Part shown: piece after piece, positions 31,301-40,350 of the stretch
How positions within the stretch are numbered: the stretch's first letter is position 1
How the letters are laid out: every line of letters begins with the position of its first letter
Assembly: GCA_963971285.1 (NCBI GenBank)
Contig: OZ020252.1
Coordinates: 10,887,662-10,951,661, forward strand
DNA length: 64,000 bases
From: Astropecten irregularis
Taxonomy: Eukaryota; Echinodermata; Asteroidea; Paxillosida; Astropectinidae
Direction: 5' to 3'
Position numbers and translations under genes: made by a program
Notes under the pieces: generated by a model
Databases searched by the model: none
Seen by the model: only the letters and a program-made list of their open reading frames with translations
What the model was told of the DNA's origin: nothing

Positions 31301-34300
31301 GTCATGGAAAAGTCATGAAATTTGAAAGGCTCACCATTTGTATTTATTCATAAAGCATCAAAAGTCCCCCCAAAAATGTGTTTCCCAGCATAGTCATTTC
31401 AGTCGTTATGAAGATCCAGTCATGCCAATGTTGGACCAGGTAACCACTGTTAATGAATGGATTTTAGAAAATCTCCTTTTCACTTACTGATGTCTCATGT
31501 ATACCAATGGGAGACTTTTTGACTAACCATTGTTAATCTCAAGAGGGTGCGCTTCACCAGTCTCGGGAAAAATGTGTCGATTTTGTTGTCATTGCTTTTG
31601 TGCACGAATGTCTGTCATAAACACAACTGGCATAAATAATCGCATGAAAATGTCTGGTGCATACTGTGCAGTGCCCAGTACAGGGGAGGACATGAGTTCC
31701 CTAAGAACAAATAAATGCAGAATCTGTGGAGATTGGCCATCAAAAGGGCGAGTTATAAACAATCATAATGGTCAGCGGCAAAAAGCATTGTGTTTTGTGC
31801 ACAGAGTTTTTAGATTGGCATGCGAGGCCTACCACATTATTCCTCGCCAAACATAGAATTTCACCTTTTCGCTTTGTGTTTTTGGGCATTAAAATTTGAG
31901 TGGAAGGCAAAGTGAATCTAAAAATTAATTGTAAATTGCCTGAATTTAATGTGCATAATTATTTCCCTGCGGCTTTTGGAGAGTTTTTTGACAAACACCG
32001 CACTTGTACACAAGTTTTCAGAAGACTGGTAGTTTGCTGCCCTCTATCGACAGCCCTCTCCAAAAGTCTCCCATTATTTTACCGTATTGTTACCATCAAG
32101 AGCACTGCTTGAAATTTAAGGACTCGGACTTGGATGGCAAAGACTCAGACTAGGGTGACAAGGATTAAACCCAGTTCTATGTGTATGATCTTACCAACAT
32201 TGTCTATCTGTGCTCTTATCGTTATTCTAGGTGTATGCAGTTGAAGCCAGTGAGTTTGCTAAGCATACTCAAGCCCTTGTAGACACCAATGGTATGTCTG
32301 ATTCAATCCAAGTACTACAGGGGAAAATAGAAGCAGTACAACTACCTGAGCAAGTTGATCTGATCATCTCAGAATGGATGGGAACTCTTCTACTTGTAAG
32401 GACATTCAGAAAGATTTCATCTTGTTGAATCTGATTTCATTTATGCTAGAATGTTTTGGTAAGATTTTGCCATCCATATCATCCAGCATGGCTTGTTTAT
32501 CATAGACGTGCAACTTTTTCATGGATTTACCTAATTTCCTCTTTTTTCACTTCACTGTTATGCAATTGTAAAGTGAAAAACACTATACAAAGTACGGTTA
32601 AGATTGGAATTTACTTGTTTTTTGTTGAAGGTATAATACATGATTGGTTAAGGTCACAGAACAGCACTCACACTTTGTCTAATCCAACATGTAAATGATA
32701 TAACACACGTATGAAAATTTGAGCACAATCGGACATCTGAGTCACAACAAAATAATGAAAAACCAACTTCTTACAAAACATAAAGAATGGTTTGATCTTA
32801 CCCCAAGATAAAAACTGTTTTCGGTCTCTGTTTGACTAATTTCTGGATAAATACCAGCACCATCTTTATACCCTGAAAGGTGTACATAAATCTGTGAACA
32901 TTTCTGTTTGTGTATGTTACCAATCTTGTACTGTTCCTTTAAGTCTAATTTGCATGCCTGTTATCAAGGAAGGTCCATTATTATAAAATGGCTTGAGCAT
33001 TTAGATTTTATTTCATATTCACACTTATTCTAATGAATTATACAAATTACGCTTTCCCTTCACTGACATGCTGATATTTACATCAGTGAAGGACAAGCCT
33101 AATCCCATAATTCTATCTCCAGAAAATCACTAATATAAATTATTCTAATGAGTGATACAATTATCAAATAACCACAAGTGAAACTGACTGAATTTGAAGT
33201 CATTGAACAAAGATAATTGACTATTGAGGACACCACCAACTTAGGGAGGATAGCTCAGTTGGTAGAGCGCCTGTACGGTATTCAGGAGGTTCCCTGTTCA
33301 AATCCCGCTCCAGTCAATTTGTCTTTGTTCACTTTTCAATGAGTGATACAATTCAAAGAGAATATGAATGCTATTTGCAACTGACTTTTATCTTTGTTTT
33401 TAATCTGGTTGAACAGTTTGAATGGATGATTGAATCAGTCATATGGGCTAGGGATCATTGGCTGAAAGCTACTGGTGTTATATGGCCATCTCATGCTAGT
33501 TTATACCTTGTACCGTGTTCAGCAGAGGAGCTATATCAGAGCAAAGTGGGCTTCTGGAATTCCCTCCATGGATTGGATTTCACGGCTCTCATGTAAGTTA
33601 TATTTCAAATCATTCAAAACTCCTCTTTCAGGGGAGGGGGAAGAACAGGTATCATGTCAATGGGAGACCGGTCTTCAAGTCAACAGCGCACGCGCACGCA
33701 ATTGTGAGCATGCGCGCCTTGTTTTGCGCCTGCGCTGTTGTGCGTGCACTGTTGACTCGAAGACCGGTTCTCCAAAGTCTTCCATTGGGAAATATTACAT
33801 TTTGGTTACCGGTAAATGTATAATACATTATTGTTGAAGGTCACAGAACAGCACTCACGTATGTGCATGAAATGATAAACCTGTGACAATTTGAGCTCAA
33901 TCGGACTGCTGAAAGAAAATATTGAATACCTGACTCAACACATGAAAAATCGTTTTGATCTTACCCCAAGATCAAAACTGTTTTCGGTCGTTGTTTTACT
34001 AATTTGTGGATAATACACCATTTCAAGGGGAAATATTGTTATGATATGTTTTTACCAGCACCATCTTTATACCCCGAAAATTATATGTAAATCTGTATAT
34101 CTGTTTGAGTATGTCACCAATCCTATACTGTACCTTTAAGGAGCATGATCATACAATATTCGTTTGGGTTAGCATTCAGGAACATTTTGGTGCAATATGT
34201 GTGATCGATGTTTTTGCTTCCATGGTTGTAGGCCATTTGCTAAGGAGGAATTTTTCCATAGTCCATTGTACAACCACATAATGAATGAAGATGACAGCTT

Positions 34301-37300
34301 GTCACTACCTCAAGAAATACTTCATCTGGACATGAAAACAGTCACCAGTAATGACCTGGAGGTATTGTCTCTCATTCTATACTCAGAAAATGCATGTGTT
34401 CACTTAATTAGGCCTGTGATATTGATTAATATGGGACAGGCATGGTGGCATGTGCTCTATTCCTCCCAATGGCTGTTTAGTGCCCCCATTAGGGCTGTTC
34501 ATTTACAAATAATTTAGTATTTGACTACCGCTGTATTTGAAATTATTTTGACCGAAAATTTGAATATTTGAAACTCACCTAGCAAGTTTCACGCAAGCCC
34601 CTAAATGCTTTCCACACCAGTGAAACATTTCACCAAATGAGCTATCCAGTGAGCCCTATGTGGGTGGTGTTCCCTAAGTCAATTATCTTTGTTAGTTTGT
34701 CAGAAGCTGCGAAACCGCACACATACTGCTATATCCCAAGGATCATCAGCAATGCTGCAAACCTGAGAAACTGTATGGTGGGAATCACCCCAAATGCAGT
34801 AACGTTTAATCAATATAATCATGAAAAAGCCACAGGGGACTCTGACTTGGTTAATTCTAAATCACTAAAAATTGAACAAAGACAAATTGACGGAGATGTT
34901 TCCAATTCAGGTGACTAGCTTTTAGATACAGTATTTCACACATTATTCAAGATCTGCATCCCAGAACCAAAAAGTGAAAATGTATAATACATGTACATGA
35001 CTGGCAATGGTCACAGAACAGCACTCACAATTTGTCTGATCCAGTATGTACATGAAATAATGAGCCTGTGAAAATCTTAGCTCAATCGGACATCTCAGTC
35101 ACAAGAAAATAGTGTAACTAACCCGACTCAACTTTTCTTTTAAAACATAAAAAATGGTTTTGATCTTACCCCGAGATCAAAACTATTTGTGGTCTTTGTT
35201 TTAGTAATTTCTGGATAAATACAGCATTTCAGATGGAAGTATTTTAACGGTATATTTCTACCAGCACCATCTTCATATCCTGAAAGTTATATGTAAATCT
35301 GTGAACATTTCTGTTTGGGTATGTTACCAATCCTGTACTGTACCTTTAATATGGCATGTATGGGGAAAAGTGAGTAAGTGAAGCCAGGTATCAGAGAGCA
35401 ATATGTTTACATGGTTTGGAAAGATTTGCAGATTTTTTAGTAAGTTGTAATTTCTTTTTTGCACTGCAGGATATTCAACATACATTTGACTTCACCATGG
35501 TAAAAGCTGGTACCCTGCATGGCTTTGCCTCCTGGTTCCAGGTAGATTTTGCTGGTTTTCCTGCAGATGGCAAGCCTCACATCTACCTAAATACTGGACC
35601 AAACCAACCGTAAGTTGCCCCGATTTCCTGAAAGTATTTCTTACACTTCCTTTGGGTCTTCTTAACTTTTATATGTAAACATGCTTCATTGATGGATCAA
35701 CAGAATTACTCATGGGCTTTGAAATAACATATCACTGAGGAAAATGTGTCAATACATTACAAATTATATTTGTGCTTGATAATAAAAAAATTGTGCTATT
35801 CTACCATGTCTTGCATGTAGCTATCTTTTTTGTTCATGCCACATTTCACTTGATTTGATAAATAAAGAAATAATGATAAGCTATCCAAGCAAATATTGAA
35901 TCATGTATGAATATCTCTTGTCCTTCACACCAAATGCAAGAAAAAAGTCCTGAACATAATGGGCCGTATTCACGAAAGGTGTTTTTCTTCTACACGCGTC
36001 TAACTTTCCTGAACGGGTGATCATCTTATGCGTTTAGTTAGTCATCAATTCTAGAAGGGTGTCTATGCAGACGCCGTTTATCTTTTAGTCAATAGTGTCT
36101 AGTGAACAAAAGAAAATTTTAGACGTGCCAGGGGGGTTGTTTAAGCCCTGTTTTACCTATATGTACTTGATGATGTTGCAGTGCCGTTAATTTGGAGCTT
36201 GCACTGAAGACATCTGCTCCTCTGATTCTCCTCCGCATCAGTGTTTTCTTTAGCTCTTCCTAATCTTCCTTTAGCCGGCCCTGTATTCGGCTACGGCCTT
36301 CATTTTCATTCCTCGCCACAATTCCTTCAGTTCCTTTTATTTTTGTTAGTTTCTCTTCGATCGGTGAAAGTGTCTTTAATGTCACTTAATTTCATTTCGT
36401 TCCAGGATGTTTGTTTCTTTTTGTTAGTGTCTGTATCACATTTCTTGTCCTCAACCCCGGCCTTTTGTCTTCTGATGAGCTGAATGAGGCCCATTCACTG
36501 ATCACATGTAAAATGTTCTACTCCTATTTTCGCTTTTTATCCGACTTGTTTAATGTGCAAAATTGACATGCATGCGCTTTCACCCCCTGCCCCCCCCCCC
36601 CAGAATCTTGTCCAGGGAAAGGTTACGCAACGGCGCGGACGACAGGAACGTAACAAAGGAACCTGTGTCATTACGATTGCTGCTATTGTATTATCACCAC
36701 TTAAACGCAGCTTACGAGACAAACTGCACGCGTGTAGCTAAACGGTTGCAAAACACCTGTCGTGAAATTGGAAAAACAAATGCGTTTAGCTGTCCGCGTG
36801 CAAAGTGTGTTTAGACACTATTTAGGATGTAAACAGTGATTAGTAAAACGGAAGAAAAACACCTTTCATGAATTCGGCCCAATGTGTCCACCAATAGTCA
36901 AGTTTTCAATACATTTATACATGTATGCATGAGACGCTGTTGATGGGACGATTTCAAAATCTGCTCCCCAGTTCTGCTTGATACTATTAACTGTAGAAGA
37001 GAAAAAATACAAGTAATAAACTGCTGCAAACTGCTCATCAGCCAAAAATGACTTGAAATATTTAATATGAAATGCTTGGAGTAAGGAGGGCCTGACGCGT
37101 TTTGATCCTAGCAGGATCTTTCTCAAAGATCGTGTTAGAGAAAACTCCTACTAGGATTGAAATGCATCAGGCCCTCCTAACTCCAAGCAAGAAAAAAAAA
37201 AAACATTCAAAAAGTCTGTAATTTGTAACTTTTGAGACAAAGTTTTATTGTTGCCACTTAATGCCAATGGGAAGAAATGCATATCAATAAAAAACATTGC

Positions 37301-39879
37301 AATAATAATTATAATATCTACTTATATAGTGCATAATAATCAGAGGATTCTCTTAACATTTTATTATCCCTGATCATCGGGCCATAAATAACATTCCTGA
37401 AACCATTTCAACTCCCTGGGGAGTATACAGCCCCCGCTGCCATATTCAGCGCACAGAGGCTAATCAAACCACAAAGCCATCTCTACCCTCGCAGGTACCC
37501 ATTTACCTGGGTGAAGAGGAACAATATGTGACAAAGCGTCTTGCCCAAGGACGCAAGCATCACTACCCCATGGCTGAACTAGAACCCACAATCTGTAGAT
37601 TGACCATAAGACCTTGAGTTTGACACGCCAGACCACTTGCTAGGCCACAGTACCCCACTGCAACAAACCAAAGCATTTTGGAACAGTTCTAAGTGCACTA
37701 TGTGTGGCCTCCTTTTATGTCCAATTATTAAAACAACATTTGACAACTTTTTATATTGAAGGCTTACGCACTGGAAACAGACCTTGTTTGTAATGGATGC
37801 ACCAATCTCCGTAGAGCAAGGAGACACAATAGAGGGCGCTATAACAATAACAAGGAATAAAGTATGGAGACGTCACCTAAGAGTGAAACTAGAGTACAGT
37901 GTGACATCAATCCAGACCAAAGATATCCAGGTATGTAAGGCGCCTTCTCAAAATTGACTGTGCGTGCCCCCTGCGTTCTTTCTGCAGGATCCTGCAGACT
38001 TTTTTAACAAAAGAGCCTTGACAACCCATTCCAGCACGCCCAGAACGCTTCATTAAAATAACAATAGGTATGAATATGTGTGATCTTCCGCCGACCTGCC
38101 GGTCCAACAATGCTGGCTGACAAGTCATTTAAATATGAATACATTGTAGTTCGTCCATGTTATGACTGGCCTGTTTGCAAAATGATCGGCCAAGTCCCCC
38201 AAAAACGTATTTTCAGCCGGGGAAATAAAAGATAGATCGGAGGTGACAAATAATGCAGGTCTCAGAAAATGGTTTGCCAAGACCACCCAAAAAGTATTTT
38301 TCAGCCGGGAAATAATAGATCGGAGGTGAAAAATAATGCAGGTCTCAGAGAAAATGGTCGGCAAGTCCCCGAAAAACGTATTTTTCAGCCGGGGAAATAA
38401 TAGATCGGAGGCGAAAAATAATGCAGGTCTTAGAGAAAAATGGTCGGCCAAGTCCCCCAAAAACGTATTTTTCAGCCGGGGAAATAATAGATCGGACGTG
38501 AAAAATAATGCAGGTCTCAGAAAATGGTCGGCCAAGTCCCCGAAAAACGTATTTTTAAGCTGGGGAAATAATAGATCGGAGGTGATAAATAATGCAGGTC
38601 TCAGAAAATGGTCAGCCAAGTCCCCCCAAAACGTATTTTTCAGCATGTACAGTAAAAGTTTGTTAGCTCGAAACCGCTTAATACATCAAAACTTCTCTTA
38701 TCTCGAAGATAGAACTCATTCCTGCCGAAAGAATAGGCTTTTATGTACAAAAATATCTCCGTAATTCGAAATACCGAAACTGACTGAATTTAAAGTCATT
38801 GAAAAGTGAACAAAGAAAAATTGACTGGAGCGGGTTTCGAACCAGCAACCTACTGAATACCGTAAAGGCACTCTAGCAACTGAGCCATCCAGCCCTACGT
38901 TGGTGGTGTCCCTAATAGTCAATTATCTTTGTTCATTTGGCAGTCAGAAGCCATGAAACCATGCACACACTGCCATATCCCAAGGATCATTTCATCGATA
39001 CGCACAGCAATGCTGCAACCTGAGAGCAGTAAATGGTTCCATAATGGTTATTTGATGATGATATAATTAATTAAAAAGCCGTATCCTCTTTGAGTGATCC
39101 CCCATGTACCATTCTCAGGTTGCAGCATTGCTGCGTGTATCGATGAAATGATCCCTGGGATATAACGATGTGTGCGTGGTTTCATGGCTTCTGACTGTCA
39201 AACAAACAAAGATAATTGACTATTGGGGTCACCACCAATGTAGGGCTGGATGGCTCAAGTTGGTAGAGCGCCTGTGTGGTATTCAGGAGGTCGTCGGTTC
39301 AAATCCCGCTCCAGTCAATTTTTCTTTGTTCACTTTTCAATAATTAGAATCTGAATAAATAATGCACTTAATGTATAGAATTAACCACTAGGCACCTTAT
39401 TAGCGACACTTTTCATTCATACAGTTTATACTGGCCTACATAGAACCAGGATTTGGACAGAGATTTGACTGCAGGTCAAATACAAGCCATGGCTTGTAAA
39501 CTTGACCATGATGGAGATGAACATAAAGACAAGAGACATGAGATCGATTTCACAAATCCATACAATCAATCGTAACTCAAGTTACTAAGGATAACCCATC
39601 ATATCCTAGGGCTGCAATACATCATAAGTCCTAAGATTGATAGTAAGTTATGATGAGTTTGGTGAAATCGACCCTTGAATCATATATGATCATAGAATGA
39701 TGACCTATAGAGTCTATATTAGCTTGACTTGACAAATGACTATGTAGACTCCAGACATAATCTTAGGTGTCATTCTATATGAAAACAAAGGAATTTTGAA
39801 GTTAACATATCCCTTGTTTTGTTTGTTTTGTATTTCTTTTCCCCAGACATTTTCCAAGCTGTTTCCAGTATGGAGGTAA
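25383..39879 (+). CDS. PRMT2: Protein arginine N-methyltransferase 2 (SH3-containing PRMT), complete
   Basis: Coding exons: 25383-25562, 27703-27876, 30160-30249, 30997-31068, 32231-32395, 33417-33592, 34232-34361, 35470-35609, 37762-37930 and 39847-39879. They sum to 1329 bp, or 442 residues plus TAA, close to the vertebrate length (about 433). An acidic N-terminus precedes an SH3 domain (about 45-103; [27 protein letters not shown]). The methyltransferase follows: motif [10 protein letters not shown] (150-158), post-I VYAVEAS with Glu177 for the ribose, double-E Glu220 (SEWMG) and Glu229, and the THW loop THWKQ (378-380). The C-terminus KLFPVWR matches the family end. The enzyme transfers methyl groups from S-adenosylmethionine to arginine; PRMT2 is nuclear/cytoplasmic, weakly active and a transcription coregulator (family knowledge). 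The ATG lies directly at an acceptor (ttccttacag), so an upstream untranslated exon is implied. No defect is seen. Confidence 0.96.
25700..26705. mobile_element. Non-autonomous hAT element, TIR CAGTGTTG, 8-bp TSD GTTTACAG
   Basis: In PRMT2 intron 1. GTTTACAG is duplicated at 25692-25699 and 26706-26713. The ends are CAGTGTTGAAGTACTCG and the inverse of CAGTGTTGGAGTGGAG. Both sub-terminal zones (25710-25875, 26500-26690) are crowded with tactcg / cgagta hexamers, and the centre has a fragment of the TTAA MITE family (tttataccctgtaagtt). Confidence 0.9.
27288..27636 (+). mobile_element. TTAA-flanked MITE, GGTAGTATCATAC family (good copy)
   Basis: In PRMT2 intron 1, 67 bp before the SH3 exon. 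The ends are TTAAAGGTAGTATCATAC and GTATGATATTACCTTTAA, with the central hairpin ttgatcttttaaaagatcaa and tttccgcctgaaatggtg to its left. Confidence 0.85.
28307..28690. mobile_element. 384-bp MITE, TIR GGCACGTTCTCACACACCAA
   Basis: In PRMT2 intron 2. The arms run over 60 bp and include gcgtgactatttgggtcgcg on both sides; inner copies of the same block (28360, 28620) make it multiply self-complementary. Flanks end and begin with TA. A 209-residue open frame spans it but is a by-product of the repeat. Confidence 0.8.
29343..29415. mobile_element. Tiny (73-bp) hAT-like end pair
   Basis: CAGGGGTGGATCCAGG and the inverse of CAGTGGCGGATTCATG enclose only about 40 bp; ACTAC flanks both sides. This is a minimal remnant of a hAT-type element. 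Confidence 0.4.
29546..29964. mobile_element. 419-bp Harbinger-like MITE, TSD TAA
   Basis: In PRMT2 intron 2. TAA is duplicated at 29543-29545 and 29965-29967. The ends AGCCACATTCACACTGGGC and the inverse of AGCCCCTTTCACACCGGGC extend as imperfect arms (cttgcgtagcgactaca both sides). Confidence 0.75.
30862..30901 (+). ncRNA. Hammerhead-ribozyme-like 40-nt motif, copy A
   Basis: In PRMT2 intron 3. In order: CTC, core CTGATGA, one extra G, stem GACTAG, loop AGCAGA, stem CTAGTC, GAAAC, GTT, GAG. CTC..GAG (extendable to GTCTC..GAGAC) would be stem I. Stem III is reduced to about one pair, as described for minimal hammerheads in Penelope-like retroelements (family knowledge). The extra base before stem II and the vestigial stem III make activity uncertain. 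Confidence 0.4.
31506..32075. mobile_element. 570-bp segment with AATGGGAGACTTTT ends
   Basis: In PRMT2 intron 4. It shares terminal AATGGGAGACTTTT / AAAAGTCTCCCATT with the 2899 snapback but has a longer unique centre. The centre has a Cys-rich open frame (31530-31856; [11 protein letters not shown]). I cannot place that frame in a family and do not call it a gene. Confidence 0.4.
32611..32942. mobile_element. Variant-2 MITE related to the TTAA family
   Basis: Contains ggtcacagaacagcactca, ttgatcttaccccaagat-type hairpin and ccagcaccatctttatac, and ends tactgttcctttaa. Near-identical copies are at 33815-34137 and 34978-35349, all in PRMT2 introns and in the same orientation. Confidence 0.65.
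33205..33345 (+). repeat. tRNA-derived SINE, copy a
   Basis: The tRNA-like head aggatagctcagttggtaga (A box) and ggttccctgttcaaatccc (degenerate B box) is followed by gctccagtcaatttgtcttt. It lies in PRMT2 intron 5, just upstream of exon 6. Confidence 0.8.
33659..33786. mobile_element. Snapback MITE, AATGGGAGAC family, second copy
   Basis: Arms AATGGGAGACCGGTCTTCAA and the inverse of gaccggttctccaaagtctt flank gcgcacgcgcacgc / gcctgcgctgttgtgcgtgc. It lies in PRMT2 intron 6. Confidence 0.7.
33815..34137. mobile_element. Variant-2 MITE, second copy
   Basis: Shares ggtcacagaacagcactca, gatcttaccccaagatcaaa and catctttataccc with 32611-32942. It ends gtacctttaa. Confidence 0.7.
34640..34900 (-). 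repeat. Truncated SINE copy
   Basis: Shows the post-tRNA region of the SINE on the minus strand (gagccctatgtgggtggtg, tcagaagctgcgaaaccgc, catactgctatatcccaagg). Most of the tRNA head is lost. Confidence 0.6.
34978..35349. mobile_element. Variant-2 MITE, third copy
   Basis: Has ggtcacagaacagcactcac, ttgatcttaccccgagatca and ends ctgtacctttaa. It lies 120 bp before PRMT2 exon 8. Confidence 0.7.
35961..36880. mobile_element. 920-bp Harbinger-like element, TSD AAT
   Basis: In PRMT2 intron 8. AAT is duplicated at 35958-35960 and 36881-36883. The ends are GGGCCGTATTCACGAAAGG and the inverse of GGGCCGAATTCATGAAAGG, continuing tgtttttcttc. The interior has a C-run near 36589-36600. No transposase. 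Confidence 0.75.
37074..37189. repeat. Fold-back of two degenerate hammerhead-like units
   Basis: Arms cttggagtaaggagggcctg and caggccctcctaactccaag are inverse. Each arm includes a gatcct..aggatc-type hairpin next to (g/a)aaa(c/t)gc, resembling the 30862 and 45841 motifs. It lies in PRMT2 intron 8. Confidence 0.6.
37400..37640 (-). repeat. SINE-like interspersed repeat with long core
   Basis: The minus strand reads ctgtggcctagcaagtgg (A-box-like), gggttctagttcagc (B-box-like) and then ccttgggcaagacgctttgt and ttcacccaggtaaatgggta. From memory this core recurs in many marine invertebrate genomes. It lies just upstream of PRMT2 exon 9. Confidence 0.55.
38181..38645. repeat. Tandem repeat, about 84-bp unit, 5 to 6 copies
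   Basis: In PRMT2 intron 9. The unit contains tcggccaagtcccc, aaaacgtatttttcagccgg, ggaaataatagatcgga and aataatgcaggtctcag. Copies differ by small indels (agaaaat versus agagaaaat). The long open frames on both strands here are repeat artefacts. Confidence 0.9.
38783..39342. repeat. Two tRNA-derived SINEs in head-to-head inverted arrangement
   Basis: Minus copy 38783-39060 and plus copy 39080-39342 mirror each other from gggctggatggctca through catggcttctgactg to ggttgcagcattgctg. They form a fold-back of about 560 bp centred near 39068 in PRMT2 intron 9. Confidence 0.85.
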
Positions 39880-40030
39880 CCTTGAATGATGCTTGTATCT
39901 TTGTATTGTCATTAGTATTGCCAGTACATGCAGTATAACTGCTGTTGATGCATGTAGCTTTGATTATCAACTCAAATTATTTGTGAAACACAAACAAAAT
40001 AGATCTGGGCCAATTTCACAAAGAACTTTA

Positions 40031-40347
40031 TGCTAGGAGTCCACTGGGCGGGCGCCAGTTGGTGCCATTTCGCTCCAATTTAATTTGCTGTGGCGCCTAG
40101 TGTCGCTAATAAGGTGCCTAGTGGCGTGCAGTGGCTCAAACTGCCTCCCAACTGGCTTTTCGTCGCGCCACTTGCATCTAGCAATCAGCGCGGAGTATCC
40201 ACCAACTGGAACCAAATGGCGCAAACAATTCGCCTATTGGAATCCACTAGAATGTAATGACGTGCGCCAAGTTGCGCCACTCCGCGCCAATCACATAATC
40301 TTTGGCGCGAACTGGCACCAACGCGCCGGCCCAGTGGACTCCTAGCA
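40031..40347. mobile_element. 317-bp Harbinger-like MITE, TSD TTA, TIR TGCTAGGAGTCCACTGGGC
   Basis: TTA is duplicated at 40028-40030 and 40348-40350. The ends TGCTAGGAGTCCACTGGGC and GCCCAGTGGACTCCTAGCA are perfect inverses. The interior is rich in tggcgc/gcgcca. It lies 150 bp past the PRMT2 stop, possibly inside its 3' UTR. Confidence 0.92.
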
Positions 40348-40350
40348 TTA

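Noticed and set aside
38125-38764. 173- and 142-codon frames on opposite strands
   Set aside because: Products of the 84-bp tandem repeat in PRMT2 intron 9.
39425-39499. Possible alternative PRMT2 last exon after acceptor tcatacag, ending in TAA
   Set aside because: It is phase-compatible but the 24 residues do not match the family end, whereas 39847-39879 gives the conserved KLFPVWR.
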